From assembly GCA_018666555.1 (NCBI GenBank), contig JABIZD010000183.1, positions 1 through 32,624 on the forward strand: 32,624 bases of DNA, given 5' to 3'. Below the pieces are notes generated by a model, which worked only from the letters and a program-made list of their open reading frames with translations, did no database searches and had not been told where the DNA came from. Source of the stretch: Gammaproteobacteria bacterium. Its GTDB lineage: Bacteria > Pseudomonadota > Gammaproteobacteria > Pseudomonadales > Azotimanducaceae. Numbering within the stretch: position 1 is the stretch's first letter; each line of letters starts with the position of its first letter. Positions 8,671 through 17,551 of this stretch are shown here, in pieces. Both the position numbers and the translations under genes were made by a program.

Positions 8671-9373
8671 TAACAAAGACGTAGAGATATATATTCTCCA
8701 TACGCGAAAATATAGAGATACCAGTCTGTTAGCTGAGGTTTTTTCCAGAGAAGAAGGCCGGTTTAGTTTGTTGTTCAAGGGAATCAGGCGCGAAGCTAAG
8801 AAGGGTTCACGCAGTGCAGGGCAGATCCAGCCTTTTGTTCCTATTATTGTCTCTATATACGGACGGGGAGACCTGAGAACTGCCGTTTATCAGGAGACGG
8901 CACCCTTTGGTTACCATTTAATGGGTAAGGCATCGTTTATTGGATTGTATATCAATGAATTAATGTACCGCGTGCTTGGTAAATATGAGCCTCTACCTGA
9001 GCTTTATGATGATTATAAAAGAGTTCTGAACGATTTGGGTCGTCCTGAATTTGATCTGGGTATGTTGCGGCGCTTTGAGTTTGGCCTGTTGATGGCGTTA
9101 GGTTTTGGTGTTGATTTCGGTTTTGATGCAAAAACCGGCAAGCCGATAGATTCTGCTGGGGCTTATAGATTTGTTCCCCAAAGTGGGTTCGAACGGGCAA
9201 CTTCTTCTGAGCCTAAAGCTTGCAGCGGTGAAACCATCCACCGGATGGCCATGGGTGATTTCTCGGGGGCTGGTGCGAGTCTTTCAAAATGGATGGTCAG
9301 TGCATCGGTACGGCCGCTTTTGGGCGGAAGACCCTTAAAATCCCGAGAATTGTTTTCAGCGAGGAACAGATGA
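8657..9373 (+). CDS. recO: DNA repair protein RecO
   Basis: RecFOR-pathway protein that anneals strands and helps load RecA on SSB-coated DNA. The 238-residue product has the N-terminal OB-fold part (YILHTRKYRDTSLLAEVFS, then GRFSLLFKGIRR), a helical middle with ELMYRVLGKYEPLPELYDDY, and the typical C-terminal motif LLGGRPLKSRELF. It begins inside the end of era. Its stop TGA overlaps the acpS ATG (ATGA, 9370-9373). In most gammaproteobacteria pdxJ follows recO; here it does not. Confidence 0.92.
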   Translation: MTQSDNKDVEIYILHTRKYRDTSLLAEVFSREEGRFSLLFKGIRREAKKGSRSAGQIQPFVPIIVSIYGRGDLRTAVYQETAPFGYHLMGKASFIGLYINELMYRVLGKYEPLPELYDDYKRVLNDLGRPEFDLGMLRRFEFGLLMALGFGVDFGFDAKTGKPIDSAGAYRFVPQSGFERATSSEPKACSGETIHRMAMGDFSGAGASLSKWMVSASVRPLLGGRPLKSRELFSARNR

Positions 9374-9759
9374 TTATATCGGTAGGCACCGACCTGGTGA
9401 AAATTGCCAGAGTCGAACAGGCTCTGAACCGCTGGGGGCAGCGGTTTGTCAAAAAACTGTTAACTTCCGAGGAGCAATTACTGCTGGAGGGCAGGTCGAA
9501 GGCGAACCAGGGGGCGTTTCTGGCTAAGCAATTCGCGGCCAAGGAAGCGGTCTGTAAAGCGCTGGGCACAGGTATGAGGCAGGGAGTGAGTTTCCCGGCG
9601 ATAGAAATTCCCAGGAATCGATATGGCGCACCAACAGTGAAATTATTTGGCGCTGCTCTGGCCAGGCAGAATAAATTGCAAATCTCTACCTGGCACTTAT
9701 CTATTTCAGATGAATCAGGATACGCCCTCGCTTTTGTTGTTGCTGAGGGCAGATATTGA
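9370..9759 (+). CDS. acpS: Holo-[acyl-carrier-protein] synthase AcpS
   Basis: Transfers 4'-phosphopantetheine from CoA to apo-ACP, making it active for fatty acid synthesis. The 129-residue product has the family's N-terminal IISVGTDLVKIARVE, with Mg-binding Asp8, and the helix FLAKQFAAKEAVCKALGTG with Glu59. ATG 9370 is preferred to an in-frame start at 9289. It begins the conserved N-terminus and gives a 4-bp ATGA overlap with recO. The last 45 bp overlap the 3' end of the convergent gacS-like gene. Confidence 0.95.
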   Translation: MIISVGTDLVKIARVEQALNRWGQRFVKKLLTSEEQLLLEGRSKANQGAFLAKQFAAKEAVCKALGTGMRQGVSFPAIEIPRNRYGAPTVKLFGAALARQNKLQISTWHLSISDESGYALAFVVAEGRY

Positions 9760-11754
9760 GGCCTTCTTAAACGGTTCAGGGGTCGTTTGTAGCCAGGTCA
9801 GCAGGTTTTCGGCCTCAGAGATCACCTGTTTGGTGGCCTGCATAATATTACCCTGGGAGAGATGATTGGCAATTTGACCCGCCTGCCTGGTTGATTGCTG
9901 CAACCTTGTCGCAGCAGTGAATTCAAGCGCACCGTTAAGTTTGTGAAGCAACTGTTTTATGTCATTGTGATCGCTCCTATCCCAGGCAGATCTCAATAGG
10001 TTCAAGTCTCCGGGCAAGGTGGTCAGCAGTATGGCCAATATCTGGATGGCGAGTTCAGTGCGCCCATTTGCAGCTTTAATAGCAGCAGCGGAGTCAAATA
10101 TGGGCAAGGCAATGCCTTCTTCCAGTTGCCCCTGGGTTGGTTGGTCCGGGGCAGAAGCCAGCGAGGTTGTAGCGGCTAGCAACAATCTTTCTAAGCTGGC
10201 TTTGTCGACGGGGTTGGTCAGTATTTCAGAAAATACCGGGTGGGGCAGTTTATCAAGGTTGCTCGTAGGGATACTAGTAATACCAATAACTTTCAGGTTC
10301 GGTTGTCGGTATTTAATTTTCGCAGCGATGCCTGCACTGTTCTGTTCGGGTCGTTGCAGGTTAACCAATGCCAGGGAAAACTCCATTTCGTCCATCAATG
10401 CCATGGCCTCATCACTATTTGAAGCAGTGAATAAGGATTGTTGCAGATCTTCGAGATACACCTTCGGGAGAGCTGGACTGGCGGATTCATTGTCAACCAA
10501 CAGAATACAAGGGGACTTGGGATCGCGGCGTGACCACTGTTGGAATTTTTCGGTCAGCACCTTTTGTAGATTGGCGATGAGTTCAGGATTATCAGGATCC
10601 CCTTGGCTTTGGCCGAGCATCCAGACCCTGGCTTTATCTGTGATATAGGGTTTAAAACGATCGAAAAAGGTGCCACTGGATGACGTGACCAGGAACAGGT
10701 CGATCTGTCCAGATTTGAAATCCGGGTTGATGGAGCAGCCAAAGTACTGGATACGTTGTTTTAAGGCCAGTCTCTGGATTGGATCAGCAGCTAATACCAT
10801 TGCAGTTCTGCCTTTTCCTGGATGGAGCCTGTTTTCGCTGTAGCTCTTCAATGGCAGCTGGAATTCAGGGTTGGTATGATCGATTTGGTCGGCGGTGAAG
10901 GCTTCTACCCTGGATATGAGCTGTAATAAACATAGATGGTCGCTACCAGGTGAGTTGACAACCAGCCCCAGTGAATTGGTTTTCCCCTGGCTCTGCAGTG
11001 CTATATCTATAAGGAAAGACAGTAGCCTGACCAGATTGATTCGGTGTACTTCAATGCGGCTAGGCATTGCCGGGTCGATAATAAGATTGATAAGCCCATT
11101 ATGGATTGGTTTGAGGAGTTCAAGCCAGTTGTCCATTGTCTCAATTAAATCAATGGATAGGATCACAGGGTCAGGTTGCTCCTGCGAAATCGAATCAGAC
11201 AGCAATTGAATTTGTTCGTGGAAGTCGGAGGTCGAATGGGAATCAAGTGAGTTTTTTGCTTCTGACGGTATCCGGTCGAGCTGCTTGCTGATAATTTTCA
11301 GGGTGGCGGAGGTCTTTTCATTCAGCCTGTTTAGTTCTGTGGACAGGTGGTTATTGTGGACGTTTAAATTATTAAATAAGGCTTCCGAACTGCGTTTTTG
11401 CTGCTGGTTCTCCAATTGTGAGTGTTCCAGTTTTTGTTGTAACCCTGAGAAGGTAGATTGTATGTGGCTGATCAACTGTGCGGGTTGCAGTAGTTCTGCC
11501 GCAGGAGCGTCAGTGGGTGCACCCTCATTGTTTTCTGAGGTTGATAACGATCGGTGGAATTTTTGCAATTTTTTTAGCGGAATCAGATAGGAATTCTGCA
11601 GCAGGTTGAACAGTGTTACGCAAAGCAGCCATTGTGCCAGAAGGCTTGCTACCAAGAGCCAGGATGGTGCGCTTTGCAGCCAACTTACCTGGGCAATAGA
11701 AATCATAAATATCGAACTGATAATAACGGCAATCCGACGGCTTGATTTTTTCAT
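9715..11754 (-). CDS. Degenerate GacS/BarA-family hybrid histidine kinase, HPt domain retained
   Basis: Homologue of the GacS/BarA hybrid sensor kinase, at the usual gacS position beside cysM-rlmD-relA. Residues are numbered from ATG 11775; the start chosen is M8 (11754), which has a GAGGA ribosome-binding site (679 residues). Two membrane helices at about 14-32 and 38-58 have almost no periplasmic loop. A coiled-coil-rich region (100-170) follows. No H-box (HExRTP type) or ATP N/G boxes are visible; the N-box position reads FLIDIALQ. The receiver domain (421-535) keeps ILLVD but has Asn472 at the phospho-Asp position and Asn521 where LTKP is expected. The C-terminal HPt domain (about 562-660) is well preserved, with His611 in LLHKLNGALEF. 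The frame is intact over 2 kb, so this is not a simple pseudogene. I infer a non-kinase scaffold or phosphotransfer role. Confidence 0.8.
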   Translation of the reverse strand: MKKSSRRIAVIISSIFMISIAQVSWLQSAPSWLLVASLLAQWLLCVTLFNLLQNSYLIPLKKLQKFHRSLSTSENNEGAPTDAPAAELLQPAQLISHIQSTFSGLQQKLEHSQLENQQQKRSSEALFNNLNVHNNHLSTELNRLNEKTSATLKIISKQLDRIPSEAKNSLDSHSTSDFHEQIQLLSDSISQEQPDPVILSIDLIETMDNWLELLKPIHNGLINLIIDPAMPSRIEVHRINLVRLLSFLIDIALQSQGKTNSLGLVVNSPGSDHLCLLQLISRVEAFTADQIDHTNPEFQLPLKSYSENRLHPGKGRTAMVLAADPIQRLALKQRIQYFGCSINPDFKSGQIDLFLVTSSSGTFFDRFKPYITDKARVWMLGQSQGDPDNPELIANLQKVLTEKFQQWSRRDPKSPCILLVDNESASPALPKVYLEDLQQSLFTASNSDEAMALMDEMEFSLALVNLQRPEQNSAGIAAKIKYRQPNLKVIGITSIPTSNLDKLPHPVFSEILTNPVDKASLERLLLAATTSLASAPDQPTQGQLEEGIALPIFDSAAAIKAANGRTELAIQILAILLTTLPGDLNLLRSAWDRSDHNDIKQLLHKLNGALEFTAATRLQQSTRQAGQIANHLSQGNIMQATKQVISEAENLLTWLQTTPEPFKKASISALSNNKSEGVS

Positions 11755-11910
11755 CCCTGGTTCCTCAACGACCATGCCAGATATATGTTGTTGTGGATGC
11801 TGGCGGACCTATCTTTGAATTTATCAGACAGCTAACTCAACGAGTCAGGCTCTTGGTTATTTTCTTAATTAGATAATAACAGAATCTTTCAACGGCTTGT
11901 CTGTACAATT

Positions 11911-11927
11911 TGTCCTTGTTTGGGACA
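11911..11927. promoter_or_regulatory. Short inverted repeat, possible operator
   Basis: TGTCC (11911-11915) and GGACA (11923-11927) form a perfect 5-bp inverted repeat around a 7-base centre, a few bases before the 17-bp repeat array. The size and place in a divergent promoter region would suit a transcription-factor site. The arms are short and no known regulator is matched, so this is a weak call. Confidence 0.25.
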
Positions 11928-11933
11928 GTTAAA

Positions 11934-12001
11934 TCCGGTCGTCCCTTATATCCGGTCGTCCCTTATATCTGGTCGTCCCTTATATCTGGTCGTCCCTTAT
12001 A
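11934..12001. repeat. Four-copy 17-bp tandem repeat
   Basis: Four head-to-tail units of tcYggtcgtcccttata start at 11934, 11951, 11968 and 11985. They differ only at the third base: C in the first two units and T in the last two. There is no spacer, so this is not a CRISPR array. The unit length is not a multiple of three and no gene covers it. The first/second and third/fourth pairs look like successive duplications. On the minus strand (the leader direction of the gacS-like gene) each unit carries AGGGA, which fits the ANGGA core bound by CsrA/RsmA proteins. That match is short and may be chance. Confidence 0.95.
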
Positions 12002-12077
12002 TCAGAGAAGAATTAGATTAGACCCAGTTGCTACTATGAGTACAGGTTCTGTTGTCCTATCATGTGTAAAATTTTGA

Positions 12078-12992
12078 ATGCCGGTTTCAATGCAACGATA
12101 TCCTACGATAGAAGAGAGTGTTGGGGAAACGCCGTTAGTGAGGTTGCAGCGGTTACCGGAAGCTTCTTCAAATATCATATTAGCAAAATTGGAGGGTAAT
12201 AACCCCGCCGGTTCAGTCAAGGATCGACCGGCCCTTAGTATGATTACTGGGGCAGAGACGGCCGGTAAGATTTCCCCTGGAGACACACTGATAGAGGCTA
12301 CCAGCGGCAATACTGGCATTGCTTTGGCTATGGCGGCTGCAATCAAAGGTTACCGGATAAAGCTGATTATGCCTGTTCATATGAGCGAAGAAAGAAAAGC
12401 AGCTATGCGTGCCTATGGGGCTGAGCTGATCCTGGTATCCTCGCAGGATGGCATGGAAGGAGCTCGCGACTTAGCTCTCACAATGGAACAAAAAGGACAG
12501 GGCATTGTCCTTGATCAATTCTCGAACCTGGATAATCCGATGTCGCACTATCGGGGTACTGGCCCAGAAATATTCAGGCAGACTGACGGGGAAATCTCTC
12601 ATTTCATCAGTTCTATGGGGACCACCGGTACGATTATGGGAGTCTCGAAGTTCTTCAATGAAGTAAAACCTGAGATTGAAATTATCGGTTTACAGCCTTT
12701 TGATGGGCAGTCTATTCCTGGAATTCGTCGTTGGCCTGCGGCTTACTTACCGACAATTTTTGATAAAGATGCAGTCGACCGGGTTATCGACATAGACCAA
12801 ACAGAAGCAGAAGATACAATGCGCCGACTGGCGCGCGAAGAAGGTATCTTTGCTGGTGTTTCATCAGGTGGGGCAATTGCTGCGGCATTGCAGATAAATC
12901 GAGAAGTTGAAAATGCCACAATTGTCGCCATTGTTTGTGACCGGGGAGATCGTTATCTTTCAACGGGTGTGTATGCGGACCCAATAGTTTAG
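12078..12992 (+). CDS. cysM: Cysteine synthase B (O-acetylserine sulfhydrylase)
   Basis: PLP enzyme that makes cysteine from O-acetylserine and sulfide or thiosulfate. The 304-residue product has the PLP lysine Lys48 in NNPAGSVKDRPA, the substrate loop EATSGNTGIAL, the phosphate-binding SSMGTTGTIMG and the C-terminal FAGVSSGGA. GNNPAGSVKDRPALSMI and YPTI at the start look like the CysM subgroup rather than CysK, and length equals E. coli CysM (303). ATG 12078 is used; ATG 12090 (M5) is equally possible, since neither has a strong ribosome-binding site. cysM between gacS and rlmD is the Pseudomonas-type order. Confidence 0.92.
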   Translation: MPVSMQRYPTIEESVGETPLVRLQRLPEASSNIILAKLEGNNPAGSVKDRPALSMITGAETAGKISPGDTLIEATSGNTGIALAMAAAIKGYRIKLIMPVHMSEERKAAMRAYGAELILVSSQDGMEGARDLALTMEQKGQGIVLDQFSNLDNPMSHYRGTGPEIFRQTDGEISHFISSMGTTGTIMGVSKFFNEVKPEIEIIGLQPFDGQSIPGIRRWPAAYLPTIFDKDAVDRVIDIDQTEAEDTMRRLAREEGIFAGVSSGGAIAAALQINREVENATIVAIVCDRGDRYLSTGVYADPIV

Positions 12993-13052
12993 CCACTTGT
13001 AAAGAGATTGATCAGACCGGGTTTGCCACCCCAAGGATAATTGAGATAGCTT

Positions 13053-14345
13053 ATGCGTCGTAAAAAACAACCTTTCCCTACCCGATTGACGTCCCTGAGT
13101 ATGCAGGGTTATGCGATGGATGATGAGCAGAAATGTGGCGTCTACGGTGCTTTAGAAGGCGAACAGGTTGTTGCTGTACCGTTACGAAAAAAAAAGAAAG
13201 TTTGGCTGTGTCGAGCGGAAAAGATTCAGTCGCTGAGTCCGGATCGAGTTGAACCCAGTTGCCAGTATGCGGATATCTGTGGCGGGTGCTCCTGGCAGCA
13301 TTTAAGCAGGCAGGGCCAACTGGACTTGAAAGAGTCCTGGCTGAGAGATCTGTTTTCGCATTTAACACCGAGGCTGTGGCAAAAACCATTGTCGGGTCAG
13401 GGCTCGGCTTATAGAAGCAAGGCGAGGCTGGGGGTCAGGTTTGTAGCGAAAAGAAATAAAACGCTGGTGGGCTTTAGAGAAACAGCTAATTCTTTTATAG
13501 CTGATGTGTCACGCTGCGATATTCTTGTTCCACCATTGGGGGATTTACTCGAGCCTCTGTCCCAGTTGATTGATCGATTTGCTGAACCTTCGATGATTCC
13601 GCAGATTGAAGTCGCGGCAGGAGAAGGCCGGGCTGCGCTGGTGATCCGGCATTTAGCTGGCCTGCCTGAAGAGGACTTGCTTGCTCTGGCAGCGTTTGCA
13701 GAGCAGCATGAGGTGCTCATCTTTTTGCAACCAGGGGGTACCGATTCAGTAAGGTTTTTTGCGCCTCAGGGTGAGGAGAGCCTGCTCAGCTATTCATTAA
13801 ATGACCAAAATTTGAAGTTTCTCTTCCACCCCCTGGAATTTACCCAGATAAATCAGCCGATAAACCAGTTAATGGTTAATCAGGCGCTGGCTCTACTCAG
13901 GACTGACGCAGGAGACAGGGTATTAGACGCATTTTGCGGTATCGGTAATTTCAGTTTGGCAATCGCCCAGCAGGTTGCTTTTGTAACGGGTTTGGAAGGG
14001 TCAGAGGTCAGCGTGGCGAGAGCGAGGCAGAATGCAACCAGCAATAACGTGGCTAACGTTATATTTGAGTATTGCGATTTATATGGAACACAGCTGCCAC
14101 AGATAGAAGATGGTGGTTATAATAAGGTGCTTTTGGATCCGCCAAGATCGGGGGCTGAAGATTTTTGCAAGGCACTTGCTGCCAGTGACGTGGAAAGAGT
14201 AGTGTACGTGTCCTGTAATCCGAAGACGCTGGTTCGAGATAGCGAGGTTTTAACCTCGGGTGGCTTTGATTTTGATAGCATTGGAATGATTGATATGTTT
14301 CCACACACAACCCATCTTGAAACCATTACATTATTCAGCAGGTAA
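13053..14345 (+). CDS. rlmD: 23S rRNA (uracil-1939-C5)-methyltransferase RlmD
   Basis: SAM-dependent enzyme that methylates U1939 of 23S rRNA and carries a [4Fe-4S] cluster. The 430-residue product has an N-terminal TRAM-like part and the cluster cysteines Cys70, Cys76, Cys79 (CQYADICGGCSWQH) and Cys155. The SAM motif VLDAFCGIGNFSLA, the motif LLDPPRSGA, and the catalytic Cys388 in VYVSCNPKTLVRD are also present. Related RlmC and TrmA share these motifs, but the location directly before relA is that of RlmD (RumA). The relA start follows 8 bp after its stop. Confidence 0.9.
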   Translation: MRRKKQPFPTRLTSLSMQGYAMDDEQKCGVYGALEGEQVVAVPLRKKKKVWLCRAEKIQSLSPDRVEPSCQYADICGGCSWQHLSRQGQLDLKESWLRDLFSHLTPRLWQKPLSGQGSAYRSKARLGVRFVAKRNKTLVGFRETANSFIADVSRCDILVPPLGDLLEPLSQLIDRFAEPSMIPQIEVAAGEGRAALVIRHLAGLPEEDLLALAAFAEQHEVLIFLQPGGTDSVRFFAPQGEESLLSYSLNDQNLKFLFHPLEFTQINQPINQLMVNQALALLRTDAGDRVLDAFCGIGNFSLAIAQQVAFVTGLEGSEVSVARARQNATSNNVANVIFEYCDLYGTQLPQIEDGGYNKVLLDPPRSGAEDFCKALAASDVERVVYVSCNPKTLVRDSEVLTSGGFDFDSIGMIDMFPHTTHLETITLFSR

Positions 14346-14353
14346 GAGGCAGC

Positions 14354-16618
14354 GTGGTTAAAGTAAAACAACATCAACCGATTTTTTCTGAAAATGGGGT
14401 CGATCTGGAGGATTGGTTAGCCCTGCTGGCAGAGCGATGTCCCCTGGTTTCAGTAGACAGGTTGCAGGAAGCCTGCGAATTGTCTGAGCAGGCAGAAAAA
14501 AAGGCTTTACAGACTACCGGTGCTTGGGCACCGGGGCGAAGCAGTTACTTAACCGGCCTGGAAATGGCGGATATTCTGGCGGAGTTGCAGGTAGATGAAG
14601 ACGGATTGATTGCCGCGATTATCTATCGGGCTGTACGTGAGAATCAGATCACAGCCAAACATGTTCGTAAACAGTTTGGAAATGCGGTGGCGGACCTGGT
14701 TGAAGGCGTTTTGAAGATGGTAGCCATCAGCAATATTCAGATCGGTAAATCTGAAGTCGTTTTGGGTAAGGATACCGATCAGATTGACCAGGCCAAGCGC
14801 ATGCTGGTATCGCTGGTAGACGACATTCGCGTCGCACTTATCAAACTGGCGGAGCGGACCTGTACCATTCGCCAGGCTAATAAGAGTGAGCGAGGCAAAC
14901 AGATAAAATTGGCCAAGGAAATAAGTGAAATCTATGCGCCGTTAGCCCACCGGCTTGGTATTGGTCATCTGAAGTGGGAGTTGGAAGACCTTGCTTTTCG
15001 TTACCTGGAACCCCTTCAATATAAGCGAATTGCAGGCTTGTTGGATGAGAAGCGGGTGGTTAGGGATCAATACATCGATGAGGTGATAGTCGAGCTTGAT
15101 GACAGATTACAACAGGTGGGTATTAACGCTGAGTTGGAAGGCAGAGCCAAACACATCTGCAGTATCTGGCGCAAAATGAATCGGAAAGGGATTGATTTTT
15201 CTGAAGTTTATGATGTCAGGGCGATACGCGTGCTGGTTAAAAATGCTGATGAGTGTTACCGGGTGCTGGGAATGGTTCACAGTCTCTGGCGGAATATACC
15301 CAATGAGTTTGATGATTATGTCGCCAATCCAAAGGAAAACGGTTATCAATCCCTCCACACGGCTTTGATCGGTCCTGATGGTAAGGTGCTGGAAGTTCAG
15401 ATAAGGACTGATGAGATGCACCGCGAGGCCGAGTACGGGGTCTGTGCTCACTGGCAATATAAGAGTCTGGTTGCCAAGGATCGCAGCGCCAAATATGAAA
15501 GACGGATGGAATGGCTCAGGCAGATTCTCGAGTGGCAGGATGAGGTGAGAGGACTGCCGGGGACAGCCAATGAAATTTTGGCTAATGTCAGTCTTGATCG
15601 AATATATCTGTTTACACCAGATGGCCATGTAGTGGATATGCCCCCTGATGCAACCGCTGTAGATTTTGCCTATCGTGTTCATACTGAGATAGGCCATAAG
15701 TGCCGCGGCGCTAAAATCAATGGCAAAATGGTTAATCTGGATCATAAATTGAAGTCCGGCGATCACGTCCAGATCATTACTGGTGATGAAGTTGCACCCA
15801 GGCGGGAGTGGTTACATGCGCATCTGGGTTATGTAACTACCTCAAGAGCAAGGACTAAAATTCAGGCTTGGTTTGGACATAGGGCAAAAATACGCAATGT
15901 CGAGGACGGTCGCAAAATGCTCATGGATGAATTGCGACAGTTGGGAATAGAGCAGGTTGATTATAGCCCCCTTATTCGCGAGTTCAGTTATGAACATCCA
16001 GATGAACTTTTTTATGCTCTGGCGGTAGGAGAAATTCAGCTCACCGATGTTGTTGAGCTGATCGTGTCGGAATCTGAAATACCCCTGGCATCGCCTTCGG
16101 TTTCTTTAGAGCATCAGGAACCCGATCAGGATGTGAATCGTGATCACTCGGAGCCTCGGGAACCCGAACAACCGTCGGCCCTGATTATCGGTATGGGTGA
16201 CCGTGAGCACTTCATCGCCAAGTGCTGTAATCCGGTACTGGGTGATCCTATTGCCGGTATCATGGATGATGAGGGTGTCGTTAATGTCCATCTCCACGAT
16301 TGTATTCAAGTCTTAAATGCTGATGTCTATGGACGTCTGATGCGGCTGAGCTGGCGTGAGGATGTAGAAGCAGCATTCCCGGTTTTGATCGATGTGGATT
16401 CCTACGATAGACCCGGGTTGCTGTTTGATATTACCGGTATTTTCTTCGATGAGTTGATCAATGTCATTATGATGAACTCCATTACCGATAAAGTAAGGCA
16501 TACCGTTAATATTCAGATGACGATAGAAGTAGCATCACTGGAGCGACTCATAAGGGCGTTGGAACTCATCCAACAGTTACCGAATGTCATATCCGCCAGG
16601 AGATCGACTCAGACGTAA
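14354..16618 (+). CDS. relA: (p)ppGpp synthetase I (RelA)
   Basis: Ribosome-associated synthetase that makes (p)ppGpp when uncharged tRNA enters the A site. GTG 14354 has an AGAGG site five bases upstream and gives 754 residues. The N-terminal hydrolase-like domain is degenerate: where bifunctional SpoT/Rel enzymes have HDxxED, this reads IIYRAVREN (about 89-97), so hydrolysis is not expected. The synthetase domain is intact, including EFDDYVANPKENGYQSLHT (about 318-336). A TGS domain begins near 417 (IYLFTPDGHVVDMP), followed by a zinc-finger-like segment (KCCNPVLGDPIAGI) and a C-terminal ACT domain (DSYDRPGLLFDITGIFFD). mazG, which often follows relA, is not present. Confidence 0.95.
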   Translation: MVKVKQHQPIFSENGVDLEDWLALLAERCPLVSVDRLQEACELSEQAEKKALQTTGAWAPGRSSYLTGLEMADILAELQVDEDGLIAAIIYRAVRENQITAKHVRKQFGNAVADLVEGVLKMVAISNIQIGKSEVVLGKDTDQIDQAKRMLVSLVDDIRVALIKLAERTCTIRQANKSERGKQIKLAKEISEIYAPLAHRLGIGHLKWELEDLAFRYLEPLQYKRIAGLLDEKRVVRDQYIDEVIVELDDRLQQVGINAELEGRAKHICSIWRKMNRKGIDFSEVYDVRAIRVLVKNADECYRVLGMVHSLWRNIPNEFDDYVANPKENGYQSLHTALIGPDGKVLEVQIRTDEMHREAEYGVCAHWQYKSLVAKDRSAKYERRMEWLRQILEWQDEVRGLPGTANEILANVSLDRIYLFTPDGHVVDMPPDATAVDFAYRVHTEIGHKCRGAKINGKMVNLDHKLKSGDHVQIITGDEVAPRREWLHAHLGYVTTSRARTKIQAWFGHRAKIRNVEDGRKMLMDELRQLGIEQVDYSPLIREFSYEHPDELFYALAVGEIQLTDVVELIVSESEIPLASPSVSLEHQEPDQDVNRDHSEPREPEQPSALIIGMGDREHFIAKCCNPVLGDPIAGIMDDEGVVNVHLHDCIQVLNADVYGRLMRLSWREDVEAAFPVLIDVDSYDRPGLLFDITGIFFDELINVIMMNSITDKVRHTVNIQMTIEVASLERLIRALELIQQLPNVISARRSTQT

Positions 16619-16656
16619 GATAATCACGAATGAGCCATGGATTAGTTTTAAAATAA

Positions 16657-17319
<663 letters not shown>

Positions 17320-17404
17320 GGTTGATTCCCTGGGCAGGGCTGTAGCGCGCCTGCCAAAAGCAGCATGACAGTGGATTTGATCAGCAAAAAAAGCTGTGCA
17401 AATA

Positions 17405-17440
17405 CCTATTTATTTTCTAAACTTGACCCCACTTAAGCAG
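17405..17440 (-). mobile_element. Possible relict of a Y1-transposase (IS200/RAYT-type) boundary
   Basis: Read on the minus strand this stretch contains TTAAGTGGGGTCAAGTTTAG. Similar AAGTGGGGTCAAGTTT-like sequence is, from memory, often seen beside Y1-type (REP-associated) transposase genes in gammaproteobacteria. No transposase reading frame or second end is visible here, so if the match is real it is only a remnant in the adk-mobA spacer. Confidence 0.2.
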
Positions 17441-17551
17441 ATTGTTGAATGTTCTTGCTGACCTGGAATTAGTGGTTTTTGCCGAGGAGAAACGAAGCCG
17501 GGTGAGACGATGTCCGGATAACCGACGTTGGCCCATAAGTGAACCAGGATG

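Larger units (their letters stand above)
11776..12077. other. Divergent intergenic region between gacS-like gene and cysM
   Basis: This 302-bp spacer separates the minus-strand gacS-like gene from plus-strand cysM and so should hold both promoters. It contains an AT-rich stretch (about 11850-11890), a short inverted repeat (11911-11927) and a four-copy 17-bp tandem repeat (11934-12001). No open reading frame of note, RNA gene or clear -35/-10 pair with consensus spacing could be supported. Confidence 0.7.

Noticed and set aside
10019-10648. 209-codon plus-strand frame inside the gacS-like gene
   Set aside because: It is antisense to a region with clear receiver homology; its Ser/Arg-rich product has no motif.
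9715-11754. gacS-like gene as a plain pseudogene
   Set aside because: The frame is uninterrupted for about 680 codons, has a good ribosome-binding site, and the HPt domain is conserved, which does not fit neutral decay.
11934-12001. Tandem repeats as a CRISPR array
   Set aside because: Units are contiguous with no spacers, only 17 bp long, and no cas genes are near.
15107-15766. 219-codon minus-strand frame inside relA
   Set aside because: It lies wholly opposite the conserved RelA synthetase and TGS domains and has no family features.
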